From positions 59,112 to 123,111 of the forward strand of contig JAHZEL010000021.1 of assembly GCA_019421865.1 (NCBI GenBank): DNA of 64,000 nt, read 5' to 3'. Below, piece after piece: positions 8,790-17,632 of this stretch. The notes under the pieces were generated by a model. It was not told the DNA's origin, did no database searches, and worked only from the letters and a program-made list of their open reading frames with translations. The DNA comes from Desulfovibrionaceae bacterium (GTDB lineage: Bacteria; Desulfobacterota; Desulfovibrionia; Desulfovibrionales; Desulfovibrionaceae). Every line of letters starts with the position of its first letter. The first letter of the stretch is position 1. Both the position numbers and the translations under genes were made by a program.

Positions 8790-10154
8790 ATGGCATCATC
8801 TCTGTTTTCCCGTCCGTTCTTCCGCTTCTACCGCCTTCTCTGGAAGCTGGCTTTTCCTTTTCTGAAACGCAGCGCCAGACTTTCCGACGGCTGGAACGAG
8901 CGAATGATTCCTTCAGACTGGCTTCTGCCGGATCTGCCGCAAAAAAACGGACGGGCGGCGGACATATGGCTTCAGGCCGCGTCCGGCGGGGAAGCCCGTC
9001 TGGCCGTAGCCATCTGCCGCAATTTCCGCCAGGATGCCGAACTGCGCATACTGGTGACCACCTGGACCAGACAGGGCAGAGATGTGGTGGAGCGTGCGCT
9101 GCCCTCTCTTAAGGAAAGCCATCCGAACCTTGTCGTTGCCGTACGATTCGCCCCCTTCGACCATCCGGACGTCGTCCGGCGGGCGCTGACAGCGGCGGCC
9201 CCCCGTATCGTGGCACTGCTTGAAACGGAACTGTGGCCGGGGCTCATGGCCGCCTGCCGCGAAAAGAACATTCCCGTCCATATCTTCAACGGTCGCATCA
9301 ACAGCTCGACGGCCCATTTCGGCCGCCTGTTCTCCTCCCTCATGGCCGAGATCTCCCCTGCCGCCGTTCATGCCATCTCCCGCTACGACAAACAGGGGTT
9401 TGCCTCCATCTTTCCCTGCCCCACGGACAACATACCCAACATCAAGTTCGATCTTGCCGCGCAGACTCTCGAGGCCCCGCTTCCCGCCACGGCAGGACTC
9501 TTCACTGCCGCAGGTCCTGTTTTTCTCTTTGCCTCCGTCCGTCAGTGCGAAGAAACCCGCATTCCCGGCCAGCTTGCAAGGCTGTACAAGGCCGTGCCCA
9601 ACGCCGCCGTCGTCATCGTTCCGCGGCATCTGCACCGTGTGCCCGCGTGGAAAAGCGTTCTGGAAGACCTGGCCTTCATGCCCATGCTCATTTCGGAGAT
9701 GACTCCCGGCAGCTGTCTGCCGAGAAAACGCGTGCTCATCTGGGACAGATTCGGCGATCTGCCGCAGCTCTATGCCTCGGCACGGGCGGTCTTCGTCGGC
9801 GGCAGCTTCGGACAGGGCGGGCAGAACTTTCTTGAAGCCCTTGCCGCAGGCCGCGTTCCCTGCATTGGCCCCTCCGCCCATAATTTTCTCTGGGCCATGG
9901 GCACCGGCGAACCCTCCATGCCTTCCCTCGTGGAAGCCGGGCTGCTGCACGTAGCGCATACGCCGAGGGACGTCATCAACATCATGCTGAAACAGGCCGC
10001 TTCCACCCGCGACAGAAATTCCGTCAGGGAGGCGTTCAGGACCTGGATTCTTCCCCGTCAGGGCGGCTCCGCCGCCACGGCCAGACTCATGGAAGAAGCT
10101 CTTGCCGACGCACCGGGCAACGGCATGAAGGAAGCCTCCGGCCCGGAACATTGA
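8790..10154 (+). CDS. waaA: 3-deoxy-D-manno-octulosonic acid (Kdo) transferase
   Basis: A 454-residue membrane-associated GT-B glycosyltransferase. An N-terminal hydrophobic/basic anchor (PFFRFYRLLWKLAFPFLKR) is followed by the Kdo-transferase core: QAASGGEARLA, the ETELWPGLM motif with the catalytic Glu pair, and GGSFGQGGQNFLEALAAG near the C-terminus. It transfers Kdo from CMP-Kdo to lipid A precursor on the inner leaflet. The KdsC and Lpt genes further downstream belong to the same pathway, and galE follows after about 100 bp. Confidence 0.92.
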   Translation: MASSLFSRPFFRFYRLLWKLAFPFLKRSARLSDGWNERMIPSDWLLPDLPQKNGRAADIWLQAASGGEARLAVAICRNFRQDAELRILVTTWTRQGRDVVERALPSLKESHPNLVVAVRFAPFDHPDVVRRALTAAAPRIVALLETELWPGLMAACREKNIPVHIFNGRINSSTAHFGRLFSSLMAEISPAAVHAISRYDKQGFASIFPCPTDNIPNIKFDLAAQTLEAPLPATAGLFTAAGPVFLFASVRQCEETRIPGQLARLYKAVPNAAVVIVPRHLHRVPAWKSVLEDLAFMPMLISEMTPGSCLPRKRVLIWDRFGDLPQLYASARAVFVGGSFGQGGQNFLEALAAGRVPCIGPSAHNFLWAMGTGEPSMPSLVEAGLLHVAHTPRDVINIMLKQAASTRDRNSVREAFRTWILPRQGGSAATARLMEEALADAPGNGMKEASGPEH

Positions 10155-10256
10155 AAATTTTCCGGCAGTACCGTACACCCGTAAACAAACCGTTTCCGAC
10201 CGCAGGGCGTTCTTCCCAGCAAGCCGCTCCCCGGATATCCTTTTCTGGAGTCAGAC

Positions 10257-11237
10257 ATGAACATTCTCGTCATAGGCGGCGCCGGATACATCGGCAGCTG
10301 CACCTCCAAGGCGCTGGCCCGCGCGGGCCACAACGTCACCGTGTACGACAATCTGTCCACGGGCCACAGGGATCTCGTCAAATGGGGACCTCTCTTTGAA
10401 GGCGACATTCTAGACGCCCAGCGCCTCGAATCCTGCCTGAACACCGTGAAGCCCGACGGCATCATTCACTTCGCAGCCTTCTCCCAGGTCGGGGAATCCG
10501 TACAGAATCCGGGAAAATACATCCGCAACAACGTCGGCGGCACGCTCAACATACTTGAGGCTATGCAGCATACCGGCGTACGCAACATCGTGGTGTCCAG
10601 CACGGCTTCCGTCTACGGCATTCCCGAAACAATGCCCGTCACCGAAGACGCTCCCACCTGTCCCATCAATCCCTACGGCGAAACCAAGCTCTTCATGGAA
10701 CGTATGCTGGCCGACTTTGCCCGCTCCTGCGGCCTTTCCTGGACGGCACTGCGCTATTTCAATGCCGCCGGAGCCGATCCCGAAGGAGAAACCGGCGAAC
10801 GCCACACGCCGGAAACGCATCTCATTCCCCGTGCGCTCATGGCGCTGGACGGCAAGGCACCCGACTTTCACGTCATGGGCGACGACTACCCCACAAGAGA
10901 CGGCACCTGCATCCGCGACTACATTCACGTTCAGGATCTGGCCGATGCTCATATCAGAGCCATGACCCGCCTTCTGCAGGCCGGAGACGGCGAAGGCACG
11001 GCCATGAATCTCGGCACCGGCACCGGACTTTCCGTACGGGAAATCCTTAATGCCATCGAAACCGTCACCGGCCGTTCCATGCCCTTCACCATCGGACCGA
11101 GACGGGCCGGAGATCCCCCGAGTCTCGTGGCCGACTCCTCCAGAGCCCTGAAGCTTCTCGGCTGGAAGCCCTCGCATTCCGGCGTCGAGGCCATCATACG
11201 CGACGCCTGGAACTGGCACCTGAAGGATCAGGCCTGA
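10257..11237 (+). CDS. galE: UDP-glucose 4-epimerase
   Basis: A 326-residue short-chain dehydrogenase/reductase of the extended type. The NAD-binding GGAGYIGS motif is at residues 7-14, the catalytic Ser region is SSTASVYG and the Tyr-Lys pair is in NPYGETK. GDDYPTRDGTCIRDYIHV is typical of GalE. It interconverts UDP-glucose and UDP-galactose, supplying galactose for LPS or capsule. A TCTGGAGTC ribosome-binding site precedes the ATG. Confidence 0.93.
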   Translation: MNILVIGGAGYIGSCTSKALARAGHNVTVYDNLSTGHRDLVKWGPLFEGDILDAQRLESCLNTVKPDGIIHFAAFSQVGESVQNPGKYIRNNVGGTLNILEAMQHTGVRNIVVSSTASVYGIPETMPVTEDAPTCPINPYGETKLFMERMLADFARSCGLSWTALRYFNAAGADPEGETGERHTPETHLIPRALMALDGKAPDFHVMGDDYPTRDGTCIRDYIHVQDLADAHIRAMTRLLQAGDGEGTAMNLGTGTGLSVREILNAIETVTGRSMPFTIGPRRAGDPPSLVADSSRALKLLGWKPSHSGVEAIIRDAWNWHLKDQA

Positions 11238-11555
11238 GCGGAATTCCCCAGCCTTCCGTCAGCCCTCTTTCCGGAACGCTCCGGGAAAATAGTTCCTGAA
11301 AACCTGAAGAAGTATGTTTCCTCCGGCGCTGCTTTTCCGAGGTGAACCTCCGTCATGCCCTTTTTCTCGCGGCAGACGGAGGGACAGGGATTCTCGAAGA
11401 GGCCGGCCGAACGCAAAACACGGCCCCAGCCCGGAGAATCATCCTCCAGCCTGCTCCGAAAGGGAGGCGCCCCTCCCCCTCTGGACAGGATAAGCCCCCC
11501 GGACGTATATTCTTTCTGCGGAATCATCCGCAGAATATTTCATAAGGGTACTCCC
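11238..11555. other. Intergenic region with a 22-bp inverted repeat
   Basis: 318 bp between galE and the lipoprotein gene. No gene is seen. Positions 11514-11535 form an exact 9-4-9 inverted repeat (TTCTGCGGA-ATCA-TCCGCAGAA) about 20 bp before the lipoprotein start: a candidate operator or 5' leader hairpin. Confidence 0.5.
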
Positions 11556-11909
11556 ATGCGTATTTTCCTTATTCCTGCCGCGCTCTCGCTGCTGCTTGGC
11601 GGCTGCCTTGCCAATCCCTTCGGCTCTTCTCCCGAACCCGAAGTTCCCATGCCCGAAACGCCCCTCTCTCCCGTGCCGCAGTTCATTTCCATGAACAATG
11701 CCGGCGCGCAGGCCTCCATCGATGACCCCGCCTTCGGCGGCACGGTGGACGTCATGGTCGAGGGAGCCTTCACTTCGGCATCCGGACGAGACTGCCGTCG
11801 CGCCGTGGTCAGTCAGCCTCCCCATGAGGCGGAAATCATCATTCTCTGCCGTCAGGGCGACGGCTGGGAACTCATGCCCCGCGTCTGGGGCCGCGGCCTC
11901 GAACACTAA
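11556..11909 (+). CDS. Small predicted outer-membrane lipoprotein
   Basis: A 117-residue protein with a classic lipoprotein signal MRIFLIPAALSLLLGGCLA (lipobox LLGGC, lipidated Cys at residue 17), then a proline-rich linker and an approximately 70-residue domain with two cysteines (RDCRRAV; IILCRQG) that could form a disulfide. I do not recognise the domain. It sits 53 bp upstream of the Wza-like gene, so it may accompany the polysaccharide exporter. Confidence 0.75.
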   Translation: MRIFLIPAALSLLLGGCLANPFGSSPEPEVPMPETPLSPVPQFISMNNAGAQASIDDPAFGGTVDVMVEGAFTSASGRDCRRAVVSQPPHEAEIIILCRQGDGWELMPRVWGRGLEH

Positions 11910-11962
11910 AAGACAACCTTCATTTCCTCTGTTTCCATCCAGCCTTCGGGCAGGAGCTTCTC

Positions 11963-13576
11963 TTGCGTTCTCTCATCCTTTTTCTCATCTCCTGGCTTGT
12001 GCTGACCTCTCCCGCTGCGGCGGCCGAATCCACCAGCACCGCTACGGCAACGGCCACCGCCACGGCAACGGCCACCACGTCCACCTCTCCCTCCACGCAG
12101 GAGCCGCATCCCTTCGGCAGCAACCTGTTTCAGGGGAACTTCGCCTCCAACGGCTCCGCATCCACCATTCAGAGCGGAGATCGCATTCTCGTCCGTCTCT
12201 GGGGCAGCTTCACGCTCGACGACGTGTTCACGGTCTCTCCCACCGGCACGCTGGATCTGCCCGGAGTCGGCAGCATTCCCCTCTCCGGTCTGCCCAGAGG
12301 TGACGCCGCCCAGATTCAGCAGTCCATCATCAGCAAGCTGAACGTTTCCGGCATCAGCGACGTACAGGTCTACGCAAGACCGCTGGACACGCAGAACGTT
12401 TCCGTCTTCGTCACGGGATTCGTCAACCATCCCGGCAACTATCCGGGAACGGCCTCCGACAACATTCTCTCCTTTCTCGACAAGGCGGGCGGCATCGACT
12501 CGCGGCGCGGCAGCTACCGCGACATCCGCGTCCTGCGCAATCAGCTGCCCATAGCCACAGCCGACCTCTATCCCTTCATTCTCTACGGCCAGATTCCCTC
12601 CATCCGCTTCAACGACGGCGACACCATCGTCGTAGGTGAAAAAGGGCCCACGGTCTCGGCCAGCGGCGAAGTACGCAATGCCGCTCGTTTCGAATTTGAA
12701 AAGGGTAATATGACGGGCGAGGCGCTCACCCGGCTGGCCGATCCCAATTCCAAGGCCTCCCATGTGAGCATTTCCGGCTTCAGAAACGGCGTTCCCTACA
12801 ACCAGTATCTCTCTCTCAAGGAATTCAACCGACTGAAGCTCGAAAACGACGATCAGGTACGTTTTCAGGCCGACACCACCGGCAATACCATCATGATCGA
12901 GGCTCAGGGCGCCATTCTCGGCTCGTCGCGCTTCCCCGTCCGGCGCAACGCCCGGCTTCAGGAAGTCTTGAGCTACATTTCCGTGGATCCGGACAGAGCC
13001 AATCTTTCGGGCCTCTACATCAAGCGGCTGAGCACGGCAAAGCAGCAGAAAAAGGCCATTGAGGATGCGCTGAACCGTCTGGAACACAACGCCTACACGG
13101 CGACCTCGTCCAGCAACGACGAAGCCCAGATCCGCGCCAAGGAAGCCGAAATGCTTTCGAGCTTCATCGACCGCGCCCGCAAAGTGGAGCCGGAAGGCAT
13201 CGTGGTGGTGGGCAGCGGCGGCAAGATTGCGGACATCGCTCTGGAAGACGGCGACGTCATCGTCATTCCCGAAAAGACCGACGTAGTCATGATCAGCGGC
13301 GAAGTCATCATGCCTCAGGCCGTGGTGTGGAATGAAAGCCGCGACATGAGCGACTACATCAGAAGCGCAGGCGGCTTCAGCAACCGTGCCGATACCTCCA
13401 ACATTCTGGTGGTCCATCCCGACGGCGAAGTCACGCCCAAGGCCAAGAACGTCATGCCCGGCGACCAGATCCTCGTTCTGCCCCGTGTCGACTCCAAGAA
13501 CATGCAGGCCGTCAAGGAAGTCTCCGAAATCCTTTACCAGATCGCCGTGGCCTGCAAGGTCATTCTGGATCTGTAA
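11963..13576 (+). CDS. Polysaccharide export protein, Wza/SLBB type
   Basis: A 537-residue exported protein starting at a TTG codon; CAGGAGC placed 7 bp upstream supports this start and no ATG is nearby. The signal peptide MRSLILFLISWLVLTSPAAAA is followed by a Thr/Ala-rich low-complexity segment, a poly_export domain (QSGDRILVRLWGSFTLDDVF) and several SLBB-like domains (VFVTGFVNHPGNYPG; MISGEVIMPQAVVWN). There is no lipobox, unlike E. coli Wza. It should form the periplasmic/outer-membrane channel for capsule or exopolysaccharide. No Wzc or polymerase is adjacent. Confidence 0.85.
   Translation: MRSLILFLISWLVLTSPAAAAESTSTATATATATATATTSTSPSTQEPHPFGSNLFQGNFASNGSASTIQSGDRILVRLWGSFTLDDVFTVSPTGTLDLPGVGSIPLSGLPRGDAAQIQQSIISKLNVSGISDVQVYARPLDTQNVSVFVTGFVNHPGNYPGTASDNILSFLDKAGGIDSRRGSYRDIRVLRNQLPIATADLYPFILYGQIPSIRFNDGDTIVVGEKGPTVSASGEVRNAARFEFEKGNMTGEALTRLADPNSKASHVSISGFRNGVPYNQYLSLKEFNRLKLENDDQVRFQADTTGNTIMIEAQGAILGSSRFPVRRNARLQEVLSYISVDPDRANLSGLYIKRLSTAKQQKKAIEDALNRLEHNAYTATSSSNDEAQIRAKEAEMLSSFIDRARKVEPEGIVVVGSGGKIADIALEDGDVIVIPEKTDVVMISGEVIMPQAVVWNESRDMSDYIRSAGGFSNRADTSNILVVHPDGEVTPKAKNVMPGDQILVLPRVDSKNMQAVKEVSEILYQIAVACKVILDL
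12037..12079 (+). repeat. 18-bp tandem repeat encoding Thr-Ala tract
   Basis: CACCGCTACGGCAACGGC is followed by CACCGCCACGGCAACGGC and a partial third copy, just after the signal-peptide region of the export protein. The unit is a multiple of three, so copy changes alter length but not frame. Confidence 0.6.
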
Positions 13577-13590
13577 TCCCGACAATCCAT

Positions 13591-13618
13591 TCTGTCCGGC
13601 TGCACGCGGCCGGACAGA
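13591..13618. terminator. GC-rich hairpin after the export gene
   Basis: TCTGTCCGGC and GCCGGACAGA form an exact 10-bp stem with an 8-nt loop, between the convergent export and GT8 genes. It lacks a clear T-run. Confidence 0.5.
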
Positions 13619-13620
13619 AA

Positions 13621-13674
13621 GACGGTATGAAGAGAGCGCCCTCAACATGTTGAGGGCGCTCTCTTCATACCGTC
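13621..13674. repeat. 54-bp perfect palindrome between convergent genes
   Basis: The 27 bases starting GACGGTATGAAGAGAGCG are followed directly by their exact reverse complement, with no spacer. It may act as a bidirectional transcript end, although neither side has a strong T tract. Confidence 0.8.
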
Positions 13675-13690
13675 GCTTCAACGCTATCGG

Positions 13691-14647
13691 CTATCTTGCT
13701 CCGCGCAACCTGGCCAGCCAGCGCAACGACTCATGCCTGCGCCATATCCAGAGAAGAACGGGCCATATTCTGTCCTTCGGATCAAACATGCGCTCTTCTA
13801 TCATGGGAAGGGCCTCATCTCGCCAGGGAGACCTGACAACATATTTCCAATATGCCATCTGCGCAGGAAAAAACTTCTGCCACGGCTTCAGCGACGGAAA
13901 ATGCAGAATTTTTCCTTCCATTTCCTTCAGCCGCAGAAAACGCCGGTCATGCAGGCACAGCTCATAGTTGTACGACGAGTCGACCAGCTTCAGCTTTTCG
14001 CTGTCGCTACTCAGCATGTAATTGAGCAGGTCCTGATCGAATACCGGAAACTTCAACGTCGAAAACAGTGGCGCTCCCTCACGATAGGCATGCCAGAATA
14101 CGTTTTCCTCTCTGGAAGCCTCGCGCAGAGCCTTCAGATTCATCAGAAGAACGCCGCTGTTGAAATAGCGGTCTTCCTCAATGCCCAGAGCTCCAAGATA
14201 ATATTTTTTCTTGCGGGAAGACCATACCCTCTCAGGATCATGCGCCGCAATCATCCAGGCGTCGCCGAGTTCCAGGTTCCACAGATCGGCGATATCCCGC
14301 TCAAAAATGATGTCGCAGTCGAAATAGACGACCTTATCCACATCTTCAGGCAGCTGCTCATGAAGACACATGCGGAAAAGACTGGCCTTGGTATATTCTC
14401 CGACCTTGCCTCCGGGGAACATGTTCACGATATCATCCGGCACATCCACATGCTCATAGAACGTGATGGGATTCTGAAACGACTCGCACAGCTCTTCCAG
14501 CCAGTGCTTGTAGGGCAAAACCGAATCATCAATGAGCGCATGAACATGCACATGCTCCGACGTGTTCTCAAAACAGGACAGCAGGGCGCAATACACGGTT
14601 TTATACATGGTGCCGGAATCATGAAAACATACGGCGCAATGGACCAT
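13691..14647 (-). CDS. Family 8 glycosyltransferase
   Basis: A 318-residue GT8 enzyme. The N-terminal fold strand begins MVHCAVCFHDSGTMYKTVYC, the DxD metal/nucleotide-sugar motif is in VVYFDCDIIFERDI, the acceptor-side motif in RYFNSGVLLMNLKALR, and a late HFPSLKPWQKF resembles the conserved HF-x-G-x-KPW element. Family members add glucose or galactose to LPS core, consistent with galE and waaA nearby. It is transcribed against the export gene. Confidence 0.85.
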   Translation of the reverse strand: MVHCAVCFHDSGTMYKTVYCALLSCFENTSEHVHVHALIDDSVLPYKHWLEELCESFQNPITFYEHVDVPDDIVNMFPGGKVGEYTKASLFRMCLHEQLPEDVDKVVYFDCDIIFERDIADLWNLELGDAWMIAAHDPERVWSSRKKKYYLGALGIEEDRYFNSGVLLMNLKALREASREENVFWHAYREGAPLFSTLKFPVFDQDLLNYMLSSDSEKLKLVDSSYNYELCLHDRRFLRLKEMEGKILHFPSLKPWQKFFPAQMAYWKYVVRSPWRDEALPMIEERMFDPKDRIWPVLLWIWRRHESLRWLARLRGAR

Positions 14648-14843
14648 ACCGGTTCTCCAGGACGAACGACAATCGACAGTAGGATTATCCCCAGCCAGAC
14701 ATAATTATTAAAAATAGGAGATAAACCTTCTTCTGGCAAGATACTGCGGACAGCACGCCTTACGGGTCCGCCATAACGATCTTTTCCGAATGACATCTTC
14801 CCCAAATACGGGATTTTCCGGCGGGATATGCCTTTTCCGTATT

Positions 14844-14872
14844 TTGACGGAACAGCATTTTCGGGCTATTTT
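14844..14872 (+). promoter_or_regulatory. Likely sigma-70 promoter of kdsC-lptCAB
   Basis: TTGACG (14844-14849), a 17-bp spacer and TATTTT (14867-14872), 53 bp upstream of the kdsC start. Confidence 0.45.
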
Positions 14873-14925
14873 GCAGAAGGGGCGACGTTCCGCGTTTTCC
14901 CCATACCCATACGGAGAAAAAGGAT

Positions 14926-15516
14926 ATGTCCTCAGCCCATATATTTTCCCCCCTTTCCGGCGTGACCGTCAGCGAAGAAGTGCTCCTTGCCGCCGCAAAG
15001 GTCCACTTTCTCGTGCTCGACGTCGACGGCGTATGCACCGACGGCAAGCTGTACTTTCAGGAAAACGGCCACCCCATCAAGTGCTTCAACGCCCAGGACG
15101 GCATAGGCATCAAGACCGCCCTTCTCTCGGGCATAGGCATAGGCATCATCACCGGCAGAAACGATCCCTGCGTACTGGCCAGGATGTCGCAGCTCGGCGT
15201 GAAGGATTACTATGCGGGATTTGAATCCAAGCTGCCGAAGCTGGAAGCCATCCGGCAGAAGTACGGCCTGAAGAAGGAAGAAATGGCCTATCTCGGGGAC
15301 GACTGGATCGATCTCGACCCCATGCGCTCCGTCGGCATGCCCATGGCCGTAGCCAACGCGGTGGCGCAGGTGAAAAAGGAAGCGCTGTACATCACCTCTG
15401 CCCGGGGCGGAGAAGGTGCCGTGCGCGAGGCCATAGAATTTCTTCTGGCTGCCCGCAGGGACGGCAAAAATCCCGCCGATCTCTGGACCGCGGCCACGGG
15501 ACCGGCAAAATCATGA
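14926..15516 (+). CDS. kdsC: 3-deoxy-D-manno-octulosonate 8-phosphate phosphatase
   Basis: A 196-residue HAD-superfamily phosphatase of the C0 (capless) type. The nucleophile motif is VLDVDGVCTDG, motif II is in GIITGRN and motif IV is YLGDDWIDLDPM. KdsC hydrolyses Kdo-8-phosphate to Kdo, upstream of CMP-Kdo formation and WaaA. The ATG follows GGAGAAAAAGGAT. Its stop overlaps the lptC start (ATGA), so kdsC, lptC, lptA and lptB form one operon. Confidence 0.92.
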   Translation: MSSAHIFSPLSGVTVSEEVLLAAAKVHFLVLDVDGVCTDGKLYFQENGHPIKCFNAQDGIGIKTALLSGIGIGIITGRNDPCVLARMSQLGVKDYYAGFESKLPKLEAIRQKYGLKKEEMAYLGDDWIDLDPMRSVGMPMAVANAVAQVKKEALYITSARGGEGAVREAIEFLLAARRDGKNPADLWTAATGPAKS

Positions 15517-16214
15517 ACGATTCCCTGAAAAGGACACTGGCCCTCGTCGTTCTCGGCGCCGTCGTCTGGGGCGGCTGGTACGGGTGGCAAAGCTGGAAGA
15601 CCCGTCAGGCGCTGGAAGCGCTGGAAGACGTGGTCCGTTCTGCAGACCTCAACAAGCTTCTTTCCGATCCGCCGGAAGAAGTGAAGAACGCCGTGGATCT
15701 TGCCGTGCGCGGCATTCAGCTCTCCCAGGGGCACGAAGGCCGTAAAAGCTTTGATCTCAAGGCCGACTGGGCCACGCTGAATCAGGAGTCCGGCGCCATA
15801 ACCGTGCGCGATCCGGACATACACTATATGCTTGAGAACGCCGACGGGGGAGATGCCCGTGTCATACAGGCCGTTTCCGACGTTGGCCGCGTGGAAGACG
15901 GCAATCAGAAAATCTCCATGTCCGGCAGCGTCAAAGCCACATATGAGGAAAACACGCTCAGCGGAGATCTGGCCGTCTTTCTCAATACCGACCGCACGCT
16001 GACCTTCCCTGAAGGCGCGGAACTTGCAGGGCCGGTCCTGTCCGGCACGGCAACCCGTCTTGTCTGGGACCTCAATACCAATGTTCTGACGGGCGACGGA
16101 GGCGTCAGCATGCGCTGGATTCCTTCCGCATCAGCCCCTTCCGACGGCGCAGCCGACGCCGATTCTTCACCCGATGCCGCGCCGAGCAGCGCGCAGGAGG
16201 AACGTCTGTCATGA
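15513..16214 (+). CDS. lptC: LPS export periplasmic protein LptC
   Basis: A 233-residue protein with a single N-terminal membrane anchor (TLALVVLGAVVWGGWYGWQSW) and a periplasmic beta-jellyroll (SGAITVRDPDIHY through GTATRLVWDLNTNVLTG). LptC bridges the inner-membrane LptB2FG complex to LptA. Identity rests partly on position between kdsC and lptA, with 4-bp overlaps at both ends, because LptC is poorly conserved. An acidic C-terminal tail (ADADSSPDAAPSS) extends beyond the usual domain. Confidence 0.8.
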   Translation: MNDSLKRTLALVVLGAVVWGGWYGWQSWKTRQALEALEDVVRSADLNKLLSDPPEEVKNAVDLAVRGIQLSQGHEGRKSFDLKADWATLNQESGAITVRDPDIHYMLENADGGDARVIQAVSDVGRVEDGNQKISMSGSVKATYEENTLSGDLAVFLNTDRTLTFPEGAELAGPVLSGTATRLVWDLNTNVLTGDGGVSMRWIPSASAPSDGAADADSSPDAAPSSAQEERLS

Positions 16215-16744
16215 AAAGATTTCTTCTTACCCTTCTTATCTGCGCGTTTTCCGCGGCCTGCGCCGTGGCCGCGCCTCTGCCCGGGGCAGACGGCAATCAG
16301 CCCGTGGACGTGACCGCGGACAACATGGTCTACACTGCGGACAAGAATACCGTGGTGTTCCAGGGCAAGGTGGAAGCCGTGCGGGGCGAATTCAAGATGT
16401 GGTCGGACACCCTGACCCTGTATCTCAAATCCACGGGCGGTACCGGCACGGGGAAAAACAGCACGGTTCCCGCCACGGAAAAAAGTGATCTTGACCGCAT
16501 CGTTGCGGAGAAGAACGTACGCTTCCAGAACGGCACGCAGACGGGTTCCGCCCAGAAAGCCACCTACTTCGCCGCCCAGAACCTGCTGGTTCTTGAAGGC
16601 AACCCCGTGCTGCACGACGGCGACAACTCCATCAAGGGCAACGTCATCCGCTATTTCGTGAACGAAAACCGCAGCGTGGTGGAAGGCGGTCCCAAGCAGC
16701 GCGTGCATGCCGTGTTCTCCTCCAACGACAAGAAGGGAAAATAG
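16211..16744 (+). CDS. lptA: LPS transport periplasmic protein LptA
   Basis: A 177-residue periplasmic protein with cleavable signal MKRFLLTLLICAFSAACAVA and an OstA/LptA jellyroll (PVDVTADNMVYTADKNTVVF, GKVEAVRGEFKMWSDTL). It forms the filament that carries LPS across the periplasm. It overlaps lptC by 4 bp and stops 1 bp before the lptB start. Confidence 0.9.
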   Translation: MKRFLLTLLICAFSAACAVAAPLPGADGNQPVDVTADNMVYTADKNTVVFQGKVEAVRGEFKMWSDTLTLYLKSTGGTGTGKNSTVPATEKSDLDRIVAEKNVRFQNGTQTGSAQKATYFAAQNLLVLEGNPVLHDGDNSIKGNVIRYFVNENRSVVEGGPKQRVHAVFSSNDKKGK

Positions 16745-16745
16745 C

Positions 16746-17474
16746 ATGAATTCCACGCTTTCCGCCCAGCATCTGTGCAAGCGCTACGGCCAGAAGGAAG
16801 TCGTTCACGAAGTCTCCGTGTCCATGAAGCAGGGAGAAATCGTCGGCCTTCTCGGCCCCAACGGCGCAGGCAAGACCACGTCGTTCTACATGATCACGGG
16901 CATCATCAAGCCCACGACGGGCAAGGTGCTCCTCGACGGACAGGAGATCAGCAACTGGCCCCTGTACCGCCGCGCCAGAGTCGGTCTTTCCTACCTGCCG
17001 CAGGAAAGCTCCGTATTCCGGAGACTGACCGTGCGGCAGAACCTGCAGATCATTCTTGAGCATACGGGGCTTTCCCGCGCCGAGCAGAAAAAGCGCGCCG
17101 ACCAGCTCATGGAGGAATTCGGACTGACCCGGCTGGAAAAGTCCTACGCCTCCTATCTTTCCGGAGGTGAACGCCGTCGCCTTGAAATCGCCCGCTGCCT
17201 CATCCGGGATCCGCTCTTCGTCCTGCTCGACGAACCCTTTGCCGGCATCGACCCTCTGGCCGTAGGCGACATTCAGGTGCTCATCCGCGGCCTCAAGGAA
17301 CGCGGCATCGGCGTGCTCATTTCCGACCACAACGTGAGAGAAACCCTTTCCATCTGCGACAGGGCCTACCTCATGTTCCAGGGCAACATCATTCTTTCCG
17401 GAACGCCGGATGAAATCGTCAGCAATGACCGAGCCAAGGAAGTGTACCTCGGTGAAGACTTCCACCTGAGCTGA
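16746..17474 (+). CDS. lptB: LPS export ABC transporter ATPase LptB
   Basis: A 242-residue cytoplasmic ABC ATPase. The Walker A motif is GLLGPNGAGKTTSFYM, the signature YLSGGERRRLEIARC, Walker B VLLDEPFAGIDPLAVGD and the switch His is in ISDHNVRETLSICDRAYLM, a string typical of LptB. It powers LPS extraction with LptF and LptG, which are not in the window. It ends the kdsC-lptCAB operon. Confidence 0.95.
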   Translation: MNSTLSAQHLCKRYGQKEVVHEVSVSMKQGEIVGLLGPNGAGKTTSFYMITGIIKPTTGKVLLDGQEISNWPLYRRARVGLSYLPQESSVFRRLTVRQNLQIILEHTGLSRAEQKKRADQLMEEFGLTRLEKSYASYLSGGERRRLEIARCLIRDPLFVLLDEPFAGIDPLAVGDIQVLIRGLKERGIGVLISDHNVRETLSICDRAYLMFQGNIILSGTPDEIVSNDRAKEVYLGEDFHLS

Positions 17475-17592
17475 GATGGGGAGAGATTTCGGAGCAGATC
17501 GACCAGTTGGACGACTGAAATCTGAAGCGTGTCGCCCCTGTCGGCATTGTAATCCGACAGAAGCACTCCAAAACCTTCCTGACCAATGAGCA

Positions 17593-17629
17593 TAAAAAAA
17601 CAGACGGGTTACACCGTCTGTTTTTTTAT
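17593..17629. terminator. Bidirectional terminator between lptB and the DciA-like gene
   Basis: ACAGACGG and CCGTCTGT pair around a short loop, with A-run before and T-run after, so it serves both converging transcripts. Confidence 0.85.
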
Positions 17630-17632
17630 ATT

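Noticed and set aside
12037..12079. Phase-variable repeat in the export gene
   Set aside because: The 18-bp unit is a multiple of three, so copy change cannot switch the frame; kept only as a repeat feature.
17475..17593. Short minus-strand peptide between the DciA-like gene and lptB
   Set aside because: Its ATG directly follows the T-run of a strong terminator and has no ribosome-binding site.
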